Assembly (NCBI RefSeq): GCF_002127325.2
Contig: NC_035436.2
Coordinates: 114,888,088 to 114,952,087, forward strand
Direction of reading: 5' to 3'
Length of the DNA: 64,000 bases
Source: Helianthus annuus
Lineage: Eukaryota; Streptophyta; Magnoliopsida; Asterales; Asteraceae
Shown: positions 12,236 through 22,449 of the stretch, one piece after another
How the letters are laid out: each line of letters opens with the position of its first letter
How positions within the stretch are numbered: the stretch's first letter is position 1
Translations under genes and position numbers: made by a program
The notes under the pieces: model-generated
What the model was told of the DNA's origin: nothing
The model's database searches: none
What the model saw: only the letters and a program-made list of their open reading frames with translations

Positions 12236-13684
12236 TGCTTTTTCTGGTTTATTCTCAATTTGTAGCCTTTAAACAGTTGGCTGTTGATTTGGTCGGTGAT
12301 ATATCGCTTGCCGGTAGTAGTCGTTCGTGAACGGGTTTTGATGATTGTTTACTTCACGATTAGGACATTCTCGTTTGAAGTGACCGCGTTCTTTGCATTT
12401 AAAGCACGTAACTTTCGACTTATCAAACCCTAACATTTGATCGGGGCCTGATAGACTGTTCCTGCCGGTAATTTCCATGAAACGTTGAGCCCTACGCACC
12501 AAACTCGCCATACACCACTTGATGTTAATTAACTCAAGCTCTTCGGGATCGATTTGGTCATAATCCTCCTTCGTCATATCGGGATTGCCAATCCTCCCCG
12601 CTACTAACCCCTCATAAGCTTCAAGAACGGAAGCAAGCAGTGCTATGTGCTGTTCTGCAGCTGTTTCTATTATCTCGTTGCCATTCTTTATGTTTACAGC
12701 AATATTGCACTGTACCACAGAAACGTACGCCTATTGGTTGGATCCCGTTGAGCTTTGAGGTGACTGTTCCTGAGTTTTGACATTCGGTTCAAAACTTGCG
12801 AATGGTGAAGAATTGCCGGATTGCGGAGTGTTTGAAGAAACACTTGAAGAGTTGTTAGCAATGAACCCTGTCTGTATTTTTGGGCTTCGATTAGTTGAAA
12901 CTGTTGGATTTCCTTTGTAATACAACAATACATCCTGCTGCACACTCGCTGAGTGCATTTTCTTGATTTTCAGCAATTCCAGCTCGTGAGCTTCGATCTT
13001 CTCGATGAATGAGCTGAGGTTGAGATTCACAAAATCAGAATTGTTCTTCAGCATCATTAGATACGTTCCCCACTCATCATACAAAAGAGCATCAGACAAC
13101 TTATCAATCCATTCTTCATTTGTCTTTTTAATTTCCAAACGTTTCATTTCGAACACAAGATGACAGTATCGTTCGATTAACTGCTTTGTTGTCTCGCCTT
13201 TAATCCCAGTAAAGATATCAAATTGCTTTTTGATTAAGGCTTTCTTGCTCTTAATCATTGAAACACTGCCTTGGAATTTTAGCTGCAACGCTTGCCACAT
13301 TGACTGAGCATTGTCTTCATGTTGCAGTAGAACGAGGATGCCTTCTTTGATGGCCTGCTGCAAAATGCTCACCATCTTCTTTTCAGCCTTGAAGTCAATC
13401 TGTTCAGATTCTGTCAAACTGCCGATGCCCTTTTCCAATCCCATACCGTTAACTGGTGGCACATACTTTGCTTCTATTTTCATCCCACACTTGAAGTAAT
13501 TGGCTTGCACCCAGTTTTTGAAACGGCCGCACCAACCCGCATATTCATCTAAACTCATGAGCTTCGGTGGCTTTTGCATAGTCCCCAATTCATTCTCCAT
13601 GTTAACGTTTTGCATGATACTTGCCGGACTTTGCGTAGCCATACCGCTCCCCGCAAACAAGTTATAAAAATCTTGATGTTCCAT
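12236..13684 (-). pseudogene. E1 copia gag (capsid and first zinc knuckle)
   Basis: The start is taken as the ATG at 13684-13682 because E2 gag begins at the equivalent residue ('MDNEFYNAFA' beside E1 'MEHQDFYNLFA'). The capsid part holds 'KPPKLMSLDEYAGWCGRF', the usual opening of this gag type, and 'LIERYCHL' further on. A TAG near 12731 interrupts the frame; it resumes and reaches the CCHC knuckle 'CFKCKERGHFKREC' (about 12407-12366), then stops at 12269. An ORF extension upstream of 13684 to 13774 is not supported by E2. Confidence 0.85.
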
Positions 13685-13829
13685 TTTTAGCGACAAATTT
13701 CCAAAAATGTTTAACTTTTTGATTAACAGGTTGGTTTTATCGAAAACTTTTATCACAGACTGAGTTTCCAACACTTGATCACGTACGAAATGGACTAAAC
13801 GCTCAAAACATGGTTTTTTTTACACTAAA

Positions 13830-14130
13830 CAGGTCAAATAAGCGAAACCATATTTTATGTGTTTGTATAAACGAAACCACTTAGTGTTCACAAAAGCGAA
13901 ACTAGGTGATGTCCAAATGAGCGAAACTACTCAATGTCCTCAAGAGCGGAACTACTAAACTGACTAATAAGCGAAACCACTCGAGCGAAACCTCAAAACT
14001 GATATTTGGAGCGAAACCTACGAGCGAAACCTCTGAAATGTCACTATGAGCGAAACTATACGAGCGAAACCTCTGATTTCTAATGCCAAATAAGCGAAAC
14101 CTCTCGAGATGACACAAAAGTGAAACCTAT
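13830..14130 (-). repeat. GCGAAACC word array in the E1 5' leader
   Basis: About thirteen copies of AGCGAAAC(C/T) in 300 bp, irregularly spaced 10-35 bp, all in one orientation on the plus strand (GGTTTCGCT when read with the element). The same word fills the spacer before the env-position ORF of E1. Beyond about 14150 the sequence loses similarity to the E1 leader and becomes the truncated pol-proximal end of E2. Confidence 0.75.
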
Positions 14131-14200
14131 TCTCGATCCATTTTAAGTCACTTTTAAGCTTAGGTCTGAATTTCTCAAGGGTTTGTTATTAACCAGTTTT

Positions 14201-15408
14201 ACACTATATGTCCAAATCTCAGTCCATTTTGTCCGTCGGAAAGGTCTGAAACTCAAAAAGTGCTAGAAAAAGGCTTTGATTCGGGTCAACTAGCTCACAA
14301 CTACTTGTGAACACGTCTTTTAGAAGCATAAAAATCTTTGACACTTTTGGTGTGACCATTGACCATTTTGCCAAAAATGTGTTTCCCATTTCCGTTGAAA
14401 GCCTTTTCAACATCAAATTTCTTCTTGACAGAATAAAATTGATTTGAAATTTCAACTTTTCCAACTTTCTACATAAAATTTTCAGCACGCAAAGGTTGAA
14501 AATTTTCATCATTCATAGTTGGAACTGATCTTTCAACACGTGGCTCCTCTGATTTTGTGGAATCAGATTCATCACCAGAACTGTTACCTAAACCTTTAAT
14601 AACCCATTTTTGATTTTTCAAAGTTTCTTTTCTTTTTAAGACATTCTTTGAGCATTTTCCCTCCTGTAAATTTTCGGGTTGAAAGTTCAGTTTTCTCAAC
14701 AACTTTCTCTTTCAGTTTACTTGAAACTTCCTGCTTTTGTTTGAAAATTTTCGGACAGTTCCTAGCAACATGACCAACCGTCTTGCACTGAAAACAGGTT
14801 CTTGTTTCTGTCTTTTTCTGAACAAGATTCTTCTTCAAGTCCTCTTGCTTCTTGGCAAGGAAGTCTTTGTTCGTCTGCTTTCTAAATGCTTGTTCTTTTT
14901 CAGCCTCTGACGTTTTACCTGAAACAAACACAGTTTTTGGTTTATAAATTTTTTCATTATTGTAATTTTTCGGTTGAATATATCCTAATCCTTTCTTTTT
15001 GAAATTACGATTGTGGTTTGATTTCTTTTGGAAATTATAACCACAATTGTAACCCATTTTCTTGTTAATTCTCTGTTGATCTTTTAAAATGTATTGTTTA
15101 GGTTTTCTAGAAAGATTTAAATCTTTTATTTCAGAAATATTAATTTCTGTAATTTTGAAAACCTTGTTAATCATTTCAATTCTAACACTTCTTATTGGAA
15201 AAATCTCATCAGAATATAATTTGTCTGAATCTTTTAAAGTATATGCTACTTTGACCGGTTCGTCATTCAAATTAGATTTTGATAGCAAAAATTCTTTATC
15301 ATAAACCCGTTTGTCCTTTTTGATTGTTGGCTTTGACGTATCGGACTCTGACTTTAACTCGGGTTTTGACTCCGATTTCGACTCTTCACCATCATCTTTA
15401 TCCAACAC
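14201..15408 (-). pseudogene. E2 second zinc-knuckle and pre-protease segment
   Basis: Homologous to E1 9852-10646 plus the end of its linker. It has the CCHC knuckle 'CFQCKTVGHVARNC' (about 14797-14756) after a Lys/Asn-rich stretch. The frame shifts near 14600-14700 and again near 14470-14510, where the remains of 'IFGKMVNGHTKSVKDFY' appear. The protease box never comes, because the element is truncated. Not functional. Confidence 0.7.
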
Positions 15409-16458
15409 CTAATCGACCAAACTTTTTATCAACTTTGACTCATGATCAGTGTCGGACGACGTGTACGTGACATCAATATTTTCTGGCAAGTTATCCCACG
15501 GCCCAGACTCCTATTGTAAGTTAATTGCCTTTTTGACTCTTTCTTAATTTGGATTTCGAGGTGAATATCCATTTTCGACCGGGGACGGACATTTGTGATA
15601 GACAACACTTGGTTTCTTACCAGACATCTCCACTTTATCCCCATCTTCTGTCACGGATTTCTTTTCTTCCGAAGTCCTCACTCCTTCAAACGTCTTCAAT
15701 TCCTCCACGATTGGAGAAATCCTGTCAACAACAAAAGTAGAACATGAGTAACTATGCAATAAATTGCTAACTCTCTCAGTTTCTATTTTTTGTGTTGCCA
15801 GCTTCAGTTCTAGATCAGCACATTTCTTTATGTAAAAGTTGACATCATCAAGCTGTCTTATGTAAGCTCCTTTAAGCGTATTCATTGCTACAGCTTGTTC
15901 ACTGTTTGACTCAATGTACTTGTTGATCTCTCTGTTCATTGTATCATATGATTCTTTTAATCTGCTAATGTTGTGTAACAGTTCATTGTTTTGCTTGATC
16001 AACGAGTCACAATTCACACACTTTTTAGAAACTTTGACTGCTTCAGTATCAACTTTGATCTCAAACCCTGGAACTTCTTTGACTGTTCTGTTTGATTGGA
16101 GAAATTCATTTCTTCTTTTTCTTTCGACTTCAGCTTCAACTTTTAACCTTTCTTCTTCTTCTTCCTCTTCTTCAATCTTTCTCCATTTTTCTTCTTCAGC
16201 TTCCCTGACCTTTCTAATTTTTTCTGCCCATTTCAGATCGTAAGCATTAGCAATAAAGGCTTTAACATTCGACGTATCTTTGGACATTTCTTTGGCCATT
16301 AATTCTTGATCTGGGCAAAAATTGTCCCAATTGAAACCTTCAGCCAACTTTTCATCTTCTTGATCTGCCAGACACACTTTGTTATTTGTTGGAATGTATT
16401 TATCCCAACTAAAACCACCATCTCTTCCCAGACAAGCTCTCTTTGTATCTTCTATCAC
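15409..16458 (-). pseudogene. E2 acidic linker with coiled coil
   Basis: Opens with 'GGFSWDKYIPTNNK' and a second, related unit 'EGFNWDNFCPDQE' (about 16400-16310), so the motif is repeated here. A Glu/Arg-rich helix (about 16240-16100), a Cys pair 'CVNC' and a coiled coil (about 16010-15750) follow. The main open stretch runs to 15544; the rest of the interval to 15409 has in-frame stops. Same phase as E2 gag's second part and as the next segment. No enzyme motif is seen. Confidence 0.65.
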
Positions 16459-16509
16459 CCTTCCATGTGCTGTTTGTGCTTGATGTGTTGCCTGTTGTTG
16501 TTCTTGATA

Positions 16510-17861
16510 CTACTGTGGCATGACTTGATGATAAATCGCCTTTTTGTGGTAATCGTTGTTTCCGAAAGGATTCTGGGCTCCACTAGCTTCACGATTTGTG
16601 CACTCCCTCTTGAAATGTCCCTTTTCCCTGCAATGAAAACACGTAACTTTAGATTTATCAAAACCTAAAGTTGACACATGAGCCTCACGAAAATCATCTC
16701 TGCCTGTGATTTGTTTAAACTCTTCAGCCCGTCTTAACACACTAGCCATGCACCATTTAATGTCCATTAACTCCATTTCCTCGGCATCGATTTGATCGTA
16801 ATCCTCTTTCGTGAGCATTGGATTACCGATCCTACCTGCAACTAATCCACCATAGGATTCAAGCACCGTGACCAACAAAGACATGTGGCTTTTAGCAACT
16901 TACTCTGTATAGTTCTGATCATTTTCAAGCTTTAAGGCAATGTTGCATTGAAGAACTTTGCCACTCTTTATTGTAGTGAACTGAGGATCATATGTTGGAA
17001 ATGAAGAGAATCCTATTGTGCTGCTTGATCCCTGAGATTGTTTTTCAGATGAACCTTTGCCATTATAAGTTCTTTCAACTTTTGGAGAGAGATTTGTCTT
17101 GTCAGTAACACCACCTTTGAAATACAGACTGATGTCTTGTTCTCCATCGTAATTCTTCATCCTGGCAATCTTTCGCTGCTCCATCTCTTGAGCTTCCAGA
17201 TGTTTGATGAACTCTCCAAGTGTCAGCTTCTTATACTCTTTCCTGTTGTTTCTTAGCATCATCAAAAAAGTTTCCCAGATTTCATGTGGTAGCGCATCTG
17301 CAAGTTTTTCAATCAATTCATCAGTATCCTTTTTAATACCAAGTTTTGACATATTTCTCACCATGTTACAATATCTTTCTATAATTTGCTTGGTGTTCTC
17401 AGATTTCAAACCCCGAAAGAGAGCAAATTCTTTCTTCATGAGAGACATTTTGTTTTTAAGCATGTCATCGCTTCCTACAAATTTTGCTTCCAATTCAGTC
17501 CAGATTGAATGAGCAGTTCCATCATGTTGAAGCAAGATCAGAATGTCCTCTTTCATTGCTTGCTGAAGCAGACTCACCATCAATTTTTCATCTCTATATT
17601 TCTTTTTCTCTTCAGTACTCATTTCTCTAATCGTTTGCTGACTACCATTCGTTGTGGGTCTTATATATGGTTCTTAATATGTTCCCACGCATCGAAGTGA
17701 TATGCCTTAACCCAATTTCTAAACCGTTCGGACCACGCATTGTATTCATCAATATCCATGAGTTTAGGCGGTTTCTGAGATGTCGCGGTTTCATTTTCAA
17801 GCAAAGCATTCTGAGTGATTGTCATTGGACTAGCAAAGGCGTTATAAAATTCGTTATCCAT
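16510..17861 (-). pseudogene. E2 copia gag
   Basis: Starts at ATG 17861 ('MDNEFYNAFA'), with 'QKPPKLMDIDEYNAWSERF' in the capsid region. A stop at 17661 and a change of phase by 17622 break it; then it runs to 16900 (stop) and on to 16510 in the same phase. It contains the zinc knuckle 'CFHCREKGHFKREC' (about 16643-16602). Homologous along its length to E1 gag, including the 'QIIERYCNMV' segment, but clearly diverged, so E1 and E2 are different subfamilies rather than a recent duplication. Confidence 0.82.
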
Positions 17862-17929
17862 GTTTCAAAGTTCACAAATTCACAAATTACAAATTTCAGG
17901 CGACATCAGATTATGAGCGTAATCAACAA

Positions 17930-18225
17930 ATACAATTCGAGCCAAATCAACTGTTAAGTTTCGAGCGAAATCCCATTTTGTTTTTGGAGCAGAATCAAAT
18001 GGTTGTTTGGAGAGGAATCAGCTTTTGGAACGGAATCAGATTTAATCTCGAGCGAAATCTTTGTTACGAGCGAAATCAACCTCAATTTTGGAGCGGAATC
18101 TGAATTCTAGAGCGGAATCAGATTCAACTTTCGAGCGAAATCACTTTTCTGAGAGGAATCAAGTGACAATTAAGAGCGGAATCACCATGACGTCATCTTA
18201 TGCACAATCAACTTCGAGCAAAACC
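17930..18225 (-). repeat. GAGCGAAATC word array in the E2 5' leader
   Basis: About a dozen copies of GAGCG(A/G)AATC on the plus strand, spaced 12-30 bp. The position matches the GCGAAACC array in E1's leader, but the word has changed from GCGAAACC to GCG(A/G)AATC, and every copy in the array has changed with it. Confidence 0.75.
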
Positions 18226-18406
18226 TCAAAAAATCTAAGTTTTACTTTGATTTTAATTGTGACACTTTTAAGGGTTAATCAGTACATGATTACGAGTGCT
18301 GTGTGTGAAATTGAGCCTATTTTACCGAGAAAAATTTTTAAAACTGAAGAAGAAGGTGTAGAAAATCAGAAAACACAGCTGAAATGGCAAGAACTCTTCC
18401 TCCTAA

Positions 18407-18418
18407 GCTCTGATACCA
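18407..18418 (-). promoter_or_regulatory. E2 primer binding site, initiator tRNA-Met type
   Basis: On the minus strand TGGTATCAGAGC lies two bases after the LTR end CCTACA. This is the standard plant retroelement primer site complementary to the 3' end of initiator methionine tRNA. Confidence 0.85.
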
Positions 18419-18420
18419 CT

Positions 18421-18895
18421 TGTAGGATCGTTTTCCGACCTGTTTGAGTCGATCAGAAGAATTCCTGTTCAAAACAAGAGGCGAAAACTAATGTTTTGGT
18501 GCAATCTCAGCCGTATTCACCTTTAACTGTTGTTTTATTGATTACTGAATCGATTACAAGCTCTGACAACACTTCGGCAGCACTTCGTGGCTTACCGGAA
18601 GAAAACACATACACAACTAACTGATTTCGCTCCTGACTACACTATATATAGTGTTCTAATTTTGCTCTAACATGCAATGTCACCAGGAGCGAAATCAAAC
18701 TGTTACATTTCAGGCGAAATCAGGTACGAGACACTTTCGGGCGAAATCAACATGTGGGGTTTCGCTCCAAATGACAAAATGTCATTTGGAGCGGAATCAC
18801 TATCAAATACACAATTCTTGGATTCCGTGTCCCGTTCTAACCTAATCTATACAAGACTCGATACAAGACGTAGGCGACAGACGGATGCACGAACA
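18421..18895 (-). repeat. 5' LTR of E2 (475 bp)
   Basis: Minus-strand start TGTTCGTGCATCC at 18895 and end GATCCTACA at 18421, directly followed by the PBS. The first 35 bases are alignable with the E0 LTR. GCGAAATC words continue into it. It contains a 14-bp perfect hairpin upstream of a palindromic TATA box. Confidence 0.85.
18643..18793 (-). promoter_or_regulatory. TATA box and upstream hairpin in the E2 LTR
   Basis: TATATATA at 18643-18650 sits in the palindrome ACACTATATATAGTGT. Upstream in element orientation, 18763-18776 (CGCTCCAAATGACA) pairs perfectly with 18780-18793 (TGTCATTTGGAGCG) over a 3-nt loop. E0 has the same layout (hairpin made of the GCG word, then TATA) with unrelated stem sequence. 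Confidence 0.65.
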
Positions 18896-19814
18896 AATGG
18901 GTTAAAGAATTAAAAAGAAACCTACATATCCTCCTTGGGTAGGATACGTACGGCCATCCTCCATAGGTAGGATGCCAATATTAATCCTGCGTATTCTCCT
19001 TGGGTAGAATACGTACGTTCGTCCTCCTTGGGTAGGACAACACCCTTAAAACTTACTAGACAAAACTCTATCATGAAGTCCCTCATTTTATATCGACTTA
19101 TTCGCCGAGGCCAATGGCGAGCGGGTCATTAGTTAATAGCGCTATTAGGTTTAACAAACCTCACACCGTGCCAGTCGGACGGGCGTGTACTAATGGACTA
19201 TGGCGAACTGTCAGTGATGATAGACACTGATGTAGGGCACAACTTATTTGCGTTAGTAGTCGATATGGTACGGTGTAGTGGCTCACATGGGGAAGCCCCC
19301 ACTGATCATGGATATGGTTTGGGTAATAAAGAATGAACTGGTTAATCATACTTTCAACTACAGGGTAACCCCCACGGCAATTACGCCAACAAAAGACAAA
19401 CCACGTTTCCCGAAACAACTTAAAACTAATCAACCATCCGTGAACTCACTCAACTTTGTTGTTGACTCGTTGTTACATGCCTTACAGGTCGTTAAATGCT
19501 TGGAGCTTGCACGAGGAAGGAGTCGTTGTGGGATACGGACGGTTATGTTCCGTGATTAATATTTAAATTCTTATGAACTTATTAAACTTACACTTTGGAC
19601 TTTAAACTAATAAACTATGGACTTATGTTTTTGGAATTACGTTTATGCTTCCGCTATTTAATTTAAACTTGGTTAACTAGCTTTTGGTCACCAATTATAT
19701 TATGGTTGGTTTTATTACTTAATTACGTTGTTCAATATGATTGATGGCTCAATCCGGGTCATGTCATGCCTCCAAGCGGTGATACTCCGCATGGTGGATT
19801 TTGGGGGTGTGACA
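18896..19814 (+). repeat. F: truncated LTR of a Tekay-like gypsy element
   Basis: The right end, 'GGATTTTGGGGGTGTGACA', and the segment near 19440-19520 (acceptor-like TTACAG|GTCGTT, then a conserved 'GGAGCTTGCAC' word) match the U5 half of the A, B and C LTRs. The left half is missing, cut by E2 at 18895. It ends at 19814 against Athila-like sequence. No internal region follows, so it is a solo LTR or a truncated remnant. It carries four short hairpins with changing arms at 18928-19038. Confidence 0.75.
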
Positions 19815-20185
19815 CACAAGCTCAACCGGTAAATGGCAATTTCACCCATAAACTAAGCGATACGGTGTAGTTCCAATAGGTGTTTTATGAGCCGTTCTAT
19901 AAGCCCATAAAGCATCATTCAACTTTGTCGACCAATCCTTTCGGTCGGGTCGAACGATCTTTTGTAAAATTTCTTTTATTTGCCTATTGGAAACTTCCAC
20001 TTGACCGCTTGTTTGTGGGTGGTAAGGGGTAGCGATTCGATGGTCACAACATACCGTTTCAAGAGTTTGCCAAAGTTAAAATTCTTAAAGTGAGATCCCC
20101 CATCACTAATGATCACTCGGGGAATCCAAAATCTTGAAATTATGTTTGTTTGTACAAAATTGCAAACAACGGTATGATCATTCGT
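19815..20185 (-). pseudogene. Athila-like Ty3/gypsy integrase fragment
   Basis: Read from 20185 downward, the minus strand has 'RVIISDGGSHFKNF', then after a one-base shift near 20050 '[19 protein letters not shown]' and a segment ending 'TTPYRLVYG' followed by a stop. This is the second-Asp and catalytic-Glu region of an Athila-type integrase. It is bounded by the F LTR on one side and the B LTR on the other, so it is the oldest visible layer, the target both elements entered. One frameshift and one stop; no function. Confidence 0.85.
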
Positions 20186-22449
20186 TGTGACAACTCGAGT
20201 TTCCGAGATTCCATATTCGCATTAATTGCACATTGACTGTCGAGTTGTTTACTTAATTGACTTGTTTGCTTTGTAACTATGCACATTGTACGATGATAAA
20301 ACGTATTGTGATTTCTGCATGTTTATGTGATTGATGTTATAACATGAAACTTATTAGGAAACATAAACCGTTTAACTCATGAAAGAACCCAACGAAACAG
20401 AAGTCTGTTTCGTCACACCAATCCCGACGAAACAGAGTTGTTTCGCCAAAAACACACCGACGAAACAGGAGCTTGTTCGTCATCCCAATCTCGACGAAAC
20501 AGATGTGTTTCGTCGAGCCCAGTTTCGCCGAAGCCCATTAAGGGCCCAACACGTAATGACGGGTATTTTAGCGAATCAACCAGTTCATTCGTCACACTTT
20601 TGGCAAAACAGAAACCCTAGAACTCTCCCCACTATGACGGCAGCTGTGTGTGATTCTCCCAAGCCCTGTAGCGATCAATTCATCTTTCCATCCATCTCGG
20701 TTAGTTGTTTGTGTGTTAATTCGGTTTCATGATTCTTTGACTACTCGATTCATGTTTGTGTTTATGTTGATTTCTGGAATAGATGTGATTATTTGAGTAC
20801 AGTTGTCTTGATTTCGTATACATGAAAAATCGGTTATACAACTTTATGTGAAACATGACGTGATTAGGGTTTTATGAGTCTTATGTATCATCATCCATTG
20901 CATACCTGATTAAACCGTTTTGAACGAAATCATAGGATGGTTCTTTGAATCAGCAAATCTAAACTAGTGTTAATCGTATAAATGCTTTATGATATCATAG
21001 ATTTCGTATTTGTTTAGTAACTGTTATGCAAAGGGTACGGATTACTTGTAGGTTGTTTGGTTGAATGATTTCTGATGATTTGCTATGTGATGATTCTGTA
21101 AGATTGATGATGTTGATGTCGGCTGTTAGCATGATTAGTTGTTTCTGTGATTGTGTAACTGTCATGCGACGTAACAGACATCCTCATGACGAAACACAGG
21201 TGGCGACGAAACAAAAGTGTTTCGCCGACACCAACCTTGACGAATCAGACACGACGAAACACAAAGTGTTTCGCCGAGACCTTTAGCGATGAAACAGAGG
21301 TGACGAAACGGAAGTGTTTCGTCGGGAGGGACTCACGGTGAAACAGGGGTGTTTCGCCGAAAGGGTAAACTGCACAGTAACTTAGTTTAATCCTTTTAAA
21401 TTTAACTGAGTTAGTTAACTGCTGCTAAGTGTTACGCATGGCTTGTATGATTTTGGATATGTGGTTTGTACTACCTTGTGATCATTGACTGTGCATATAC
21501 GTCAACTTCGTGAATACAAACTGATTATGTATACATGCGAACTTTAGGACGTGATTGATTAACTGTGAGCACATACTTTAGCATACCGAGTAAACCAAGG
21601 TGAGTTCACACTCTTACCAAGGCATGGGATTCCCGGTGGATAGGGAATGGGATTGAATGAATGAGATAGAACGATTACTTGTACTTACACTATTACTAGA
21701 TTATATACCATCGTCCTCGGATGCGAAGGATACATATGTAAAACCTACGTATACTTGTACTCATCACTGTCCTATGGATGCAAAGGACACTTACGTAAAA
21801 CCTACGTAAACTAATACTCACTACTGCCTCGGATTGTAACAGGCACTTACGTAAAACCTACGTAAACCCCCGCGTACCACTGTCCCCGGGTTAAGAAGGG
21901 CACTTACGTAAAACCTACGTAAACCTTGTACGTACTCCTGTTCTCAGGTTAAGAAGAACACTTATGGTTACCACTAGTCTAGTATATACAACATGGGAAG
22001 CCCCCACTAACTGAACATACAAACATGGGAAACCCCCACTAAATGAACATATAATTGACTTAGTTTATAACGCATGGTGATGCAACGATATTACGATTAC
22101 CAATTTACTTACTATGAACTCGCTCAACTAGTTGTTGACTTTCTGTTACATGCCTTGTAGGACCATAGGTACTCCTGGAGCTTGCACGGGAGGCGCGGTC
22201 GTTGTGGGCACGGATTGTGGATGTTTTGATGAAAACATTAAGACTCGTTAAACTTAACACTTGTGTTGGATTTTCATACTATGCTTCTGCTACTTATACT
22301 ATGTTTTGAAATGAACACCAATTGTATTGTGATGGATTACATTTACTTTTACTTATTATTTACATGTTCAATATGATTGGTGGCTTGATCCTGGTCATGT
22401 CACGCCTCCATGCGGTGGTACTCCGCGTGTGGATTTTGGGGGTGTGACA
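20186..22449 (+). repeat. 5' LTR of B (2264 bp)
   Basis: Starts TGTGACAACTCGAG after the Athila fragment and ends GGGGGTGTGACA before the PBS. The first 1.4 kb carries GACGAAAC words, many as inverted pairs (20395-20545 and 21165-21360). From about 21590 on it is homologous to A, C and F: a consensus donor AAG|GTGAGT at 21600, a hairpin series, an acceptor TTGTAG ending 22160, then the U5 end. The 3' copy begins at 62577 and matches closely with scattered differences. Confidence 0.9.
21713..21960 (+). other. Tandem co-varying hairpin series in the B LTR
   Basis: Five units. Each starts with a hairpin whose arms change in step: GTCC/GGAT (with one wobble pair), TGTCCT/AGGACA, TGCCT/AGGCA, TGTCC/GGGCA (one wobble pair), TGTTCT/AGAACA. 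Units 1-4 continue into a second hairpin, NTACGTA / TACGTAN with loop AAACC. Located within the candidate LTR intron. The function is unknown; paired substitutions argue that pairing is kept. Confidence 0.7.

Larger units (their letters stand above)
3026..14200 (-). mobile_element. E1: SIRE-like Ty1/copia element, minus strand, both LTRs missing
   Basis: Reading down from about 14200: motif-rich 5' UTR, gag with a zinc knuckle, acidic linker, second zinc knuckle, protease, integrase, RT, RNase H, a 2.3-kb non-coding spacer, then an ORF in the env position. Copia order (integrase before RT) is clear. No 5' LTR or PBS is found between gag and the neighbouring truncated element E2, so the 5' end was lost at a junction somewhere in 14150-14300. 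The 3' part is cut at 3026 by E0. Most of the pol frame is one phase, broken by stops and by a shifted segment at 9852-10646; the copy is inactive. Confidence 0.85.
14201..18895 (-). mobile_element. E2: 5' half of a second SIRE-like copia element
   Basis: Reading down from 18895: 5' LTR, PBS, motif-rich leader, gag, acidic linker, second zinc knuckle and a pre-protease segment ('IFGKMVNGH' around 14350). It ends somewhere in 14150-14300, before any protease, directly beside the 5' leader of E1. Everything from protease to 3' LTR of E2, and the 5' LTR of E1, is missing, so one deletion or unequal exchange between two adjacent same-orientation copies explains the join. E2's LTR borders the truncated gypsy LTR F at 18896; a TSD would be 18896-18900 (AATGG), with no partner visible. 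Confidence 0.8.

Noticed and set aside
19161..19433. 90-codon minus ORF in fragment F
   Set aside because: It lies across the U5 region that is conserved on the other strand as LTR sequence.
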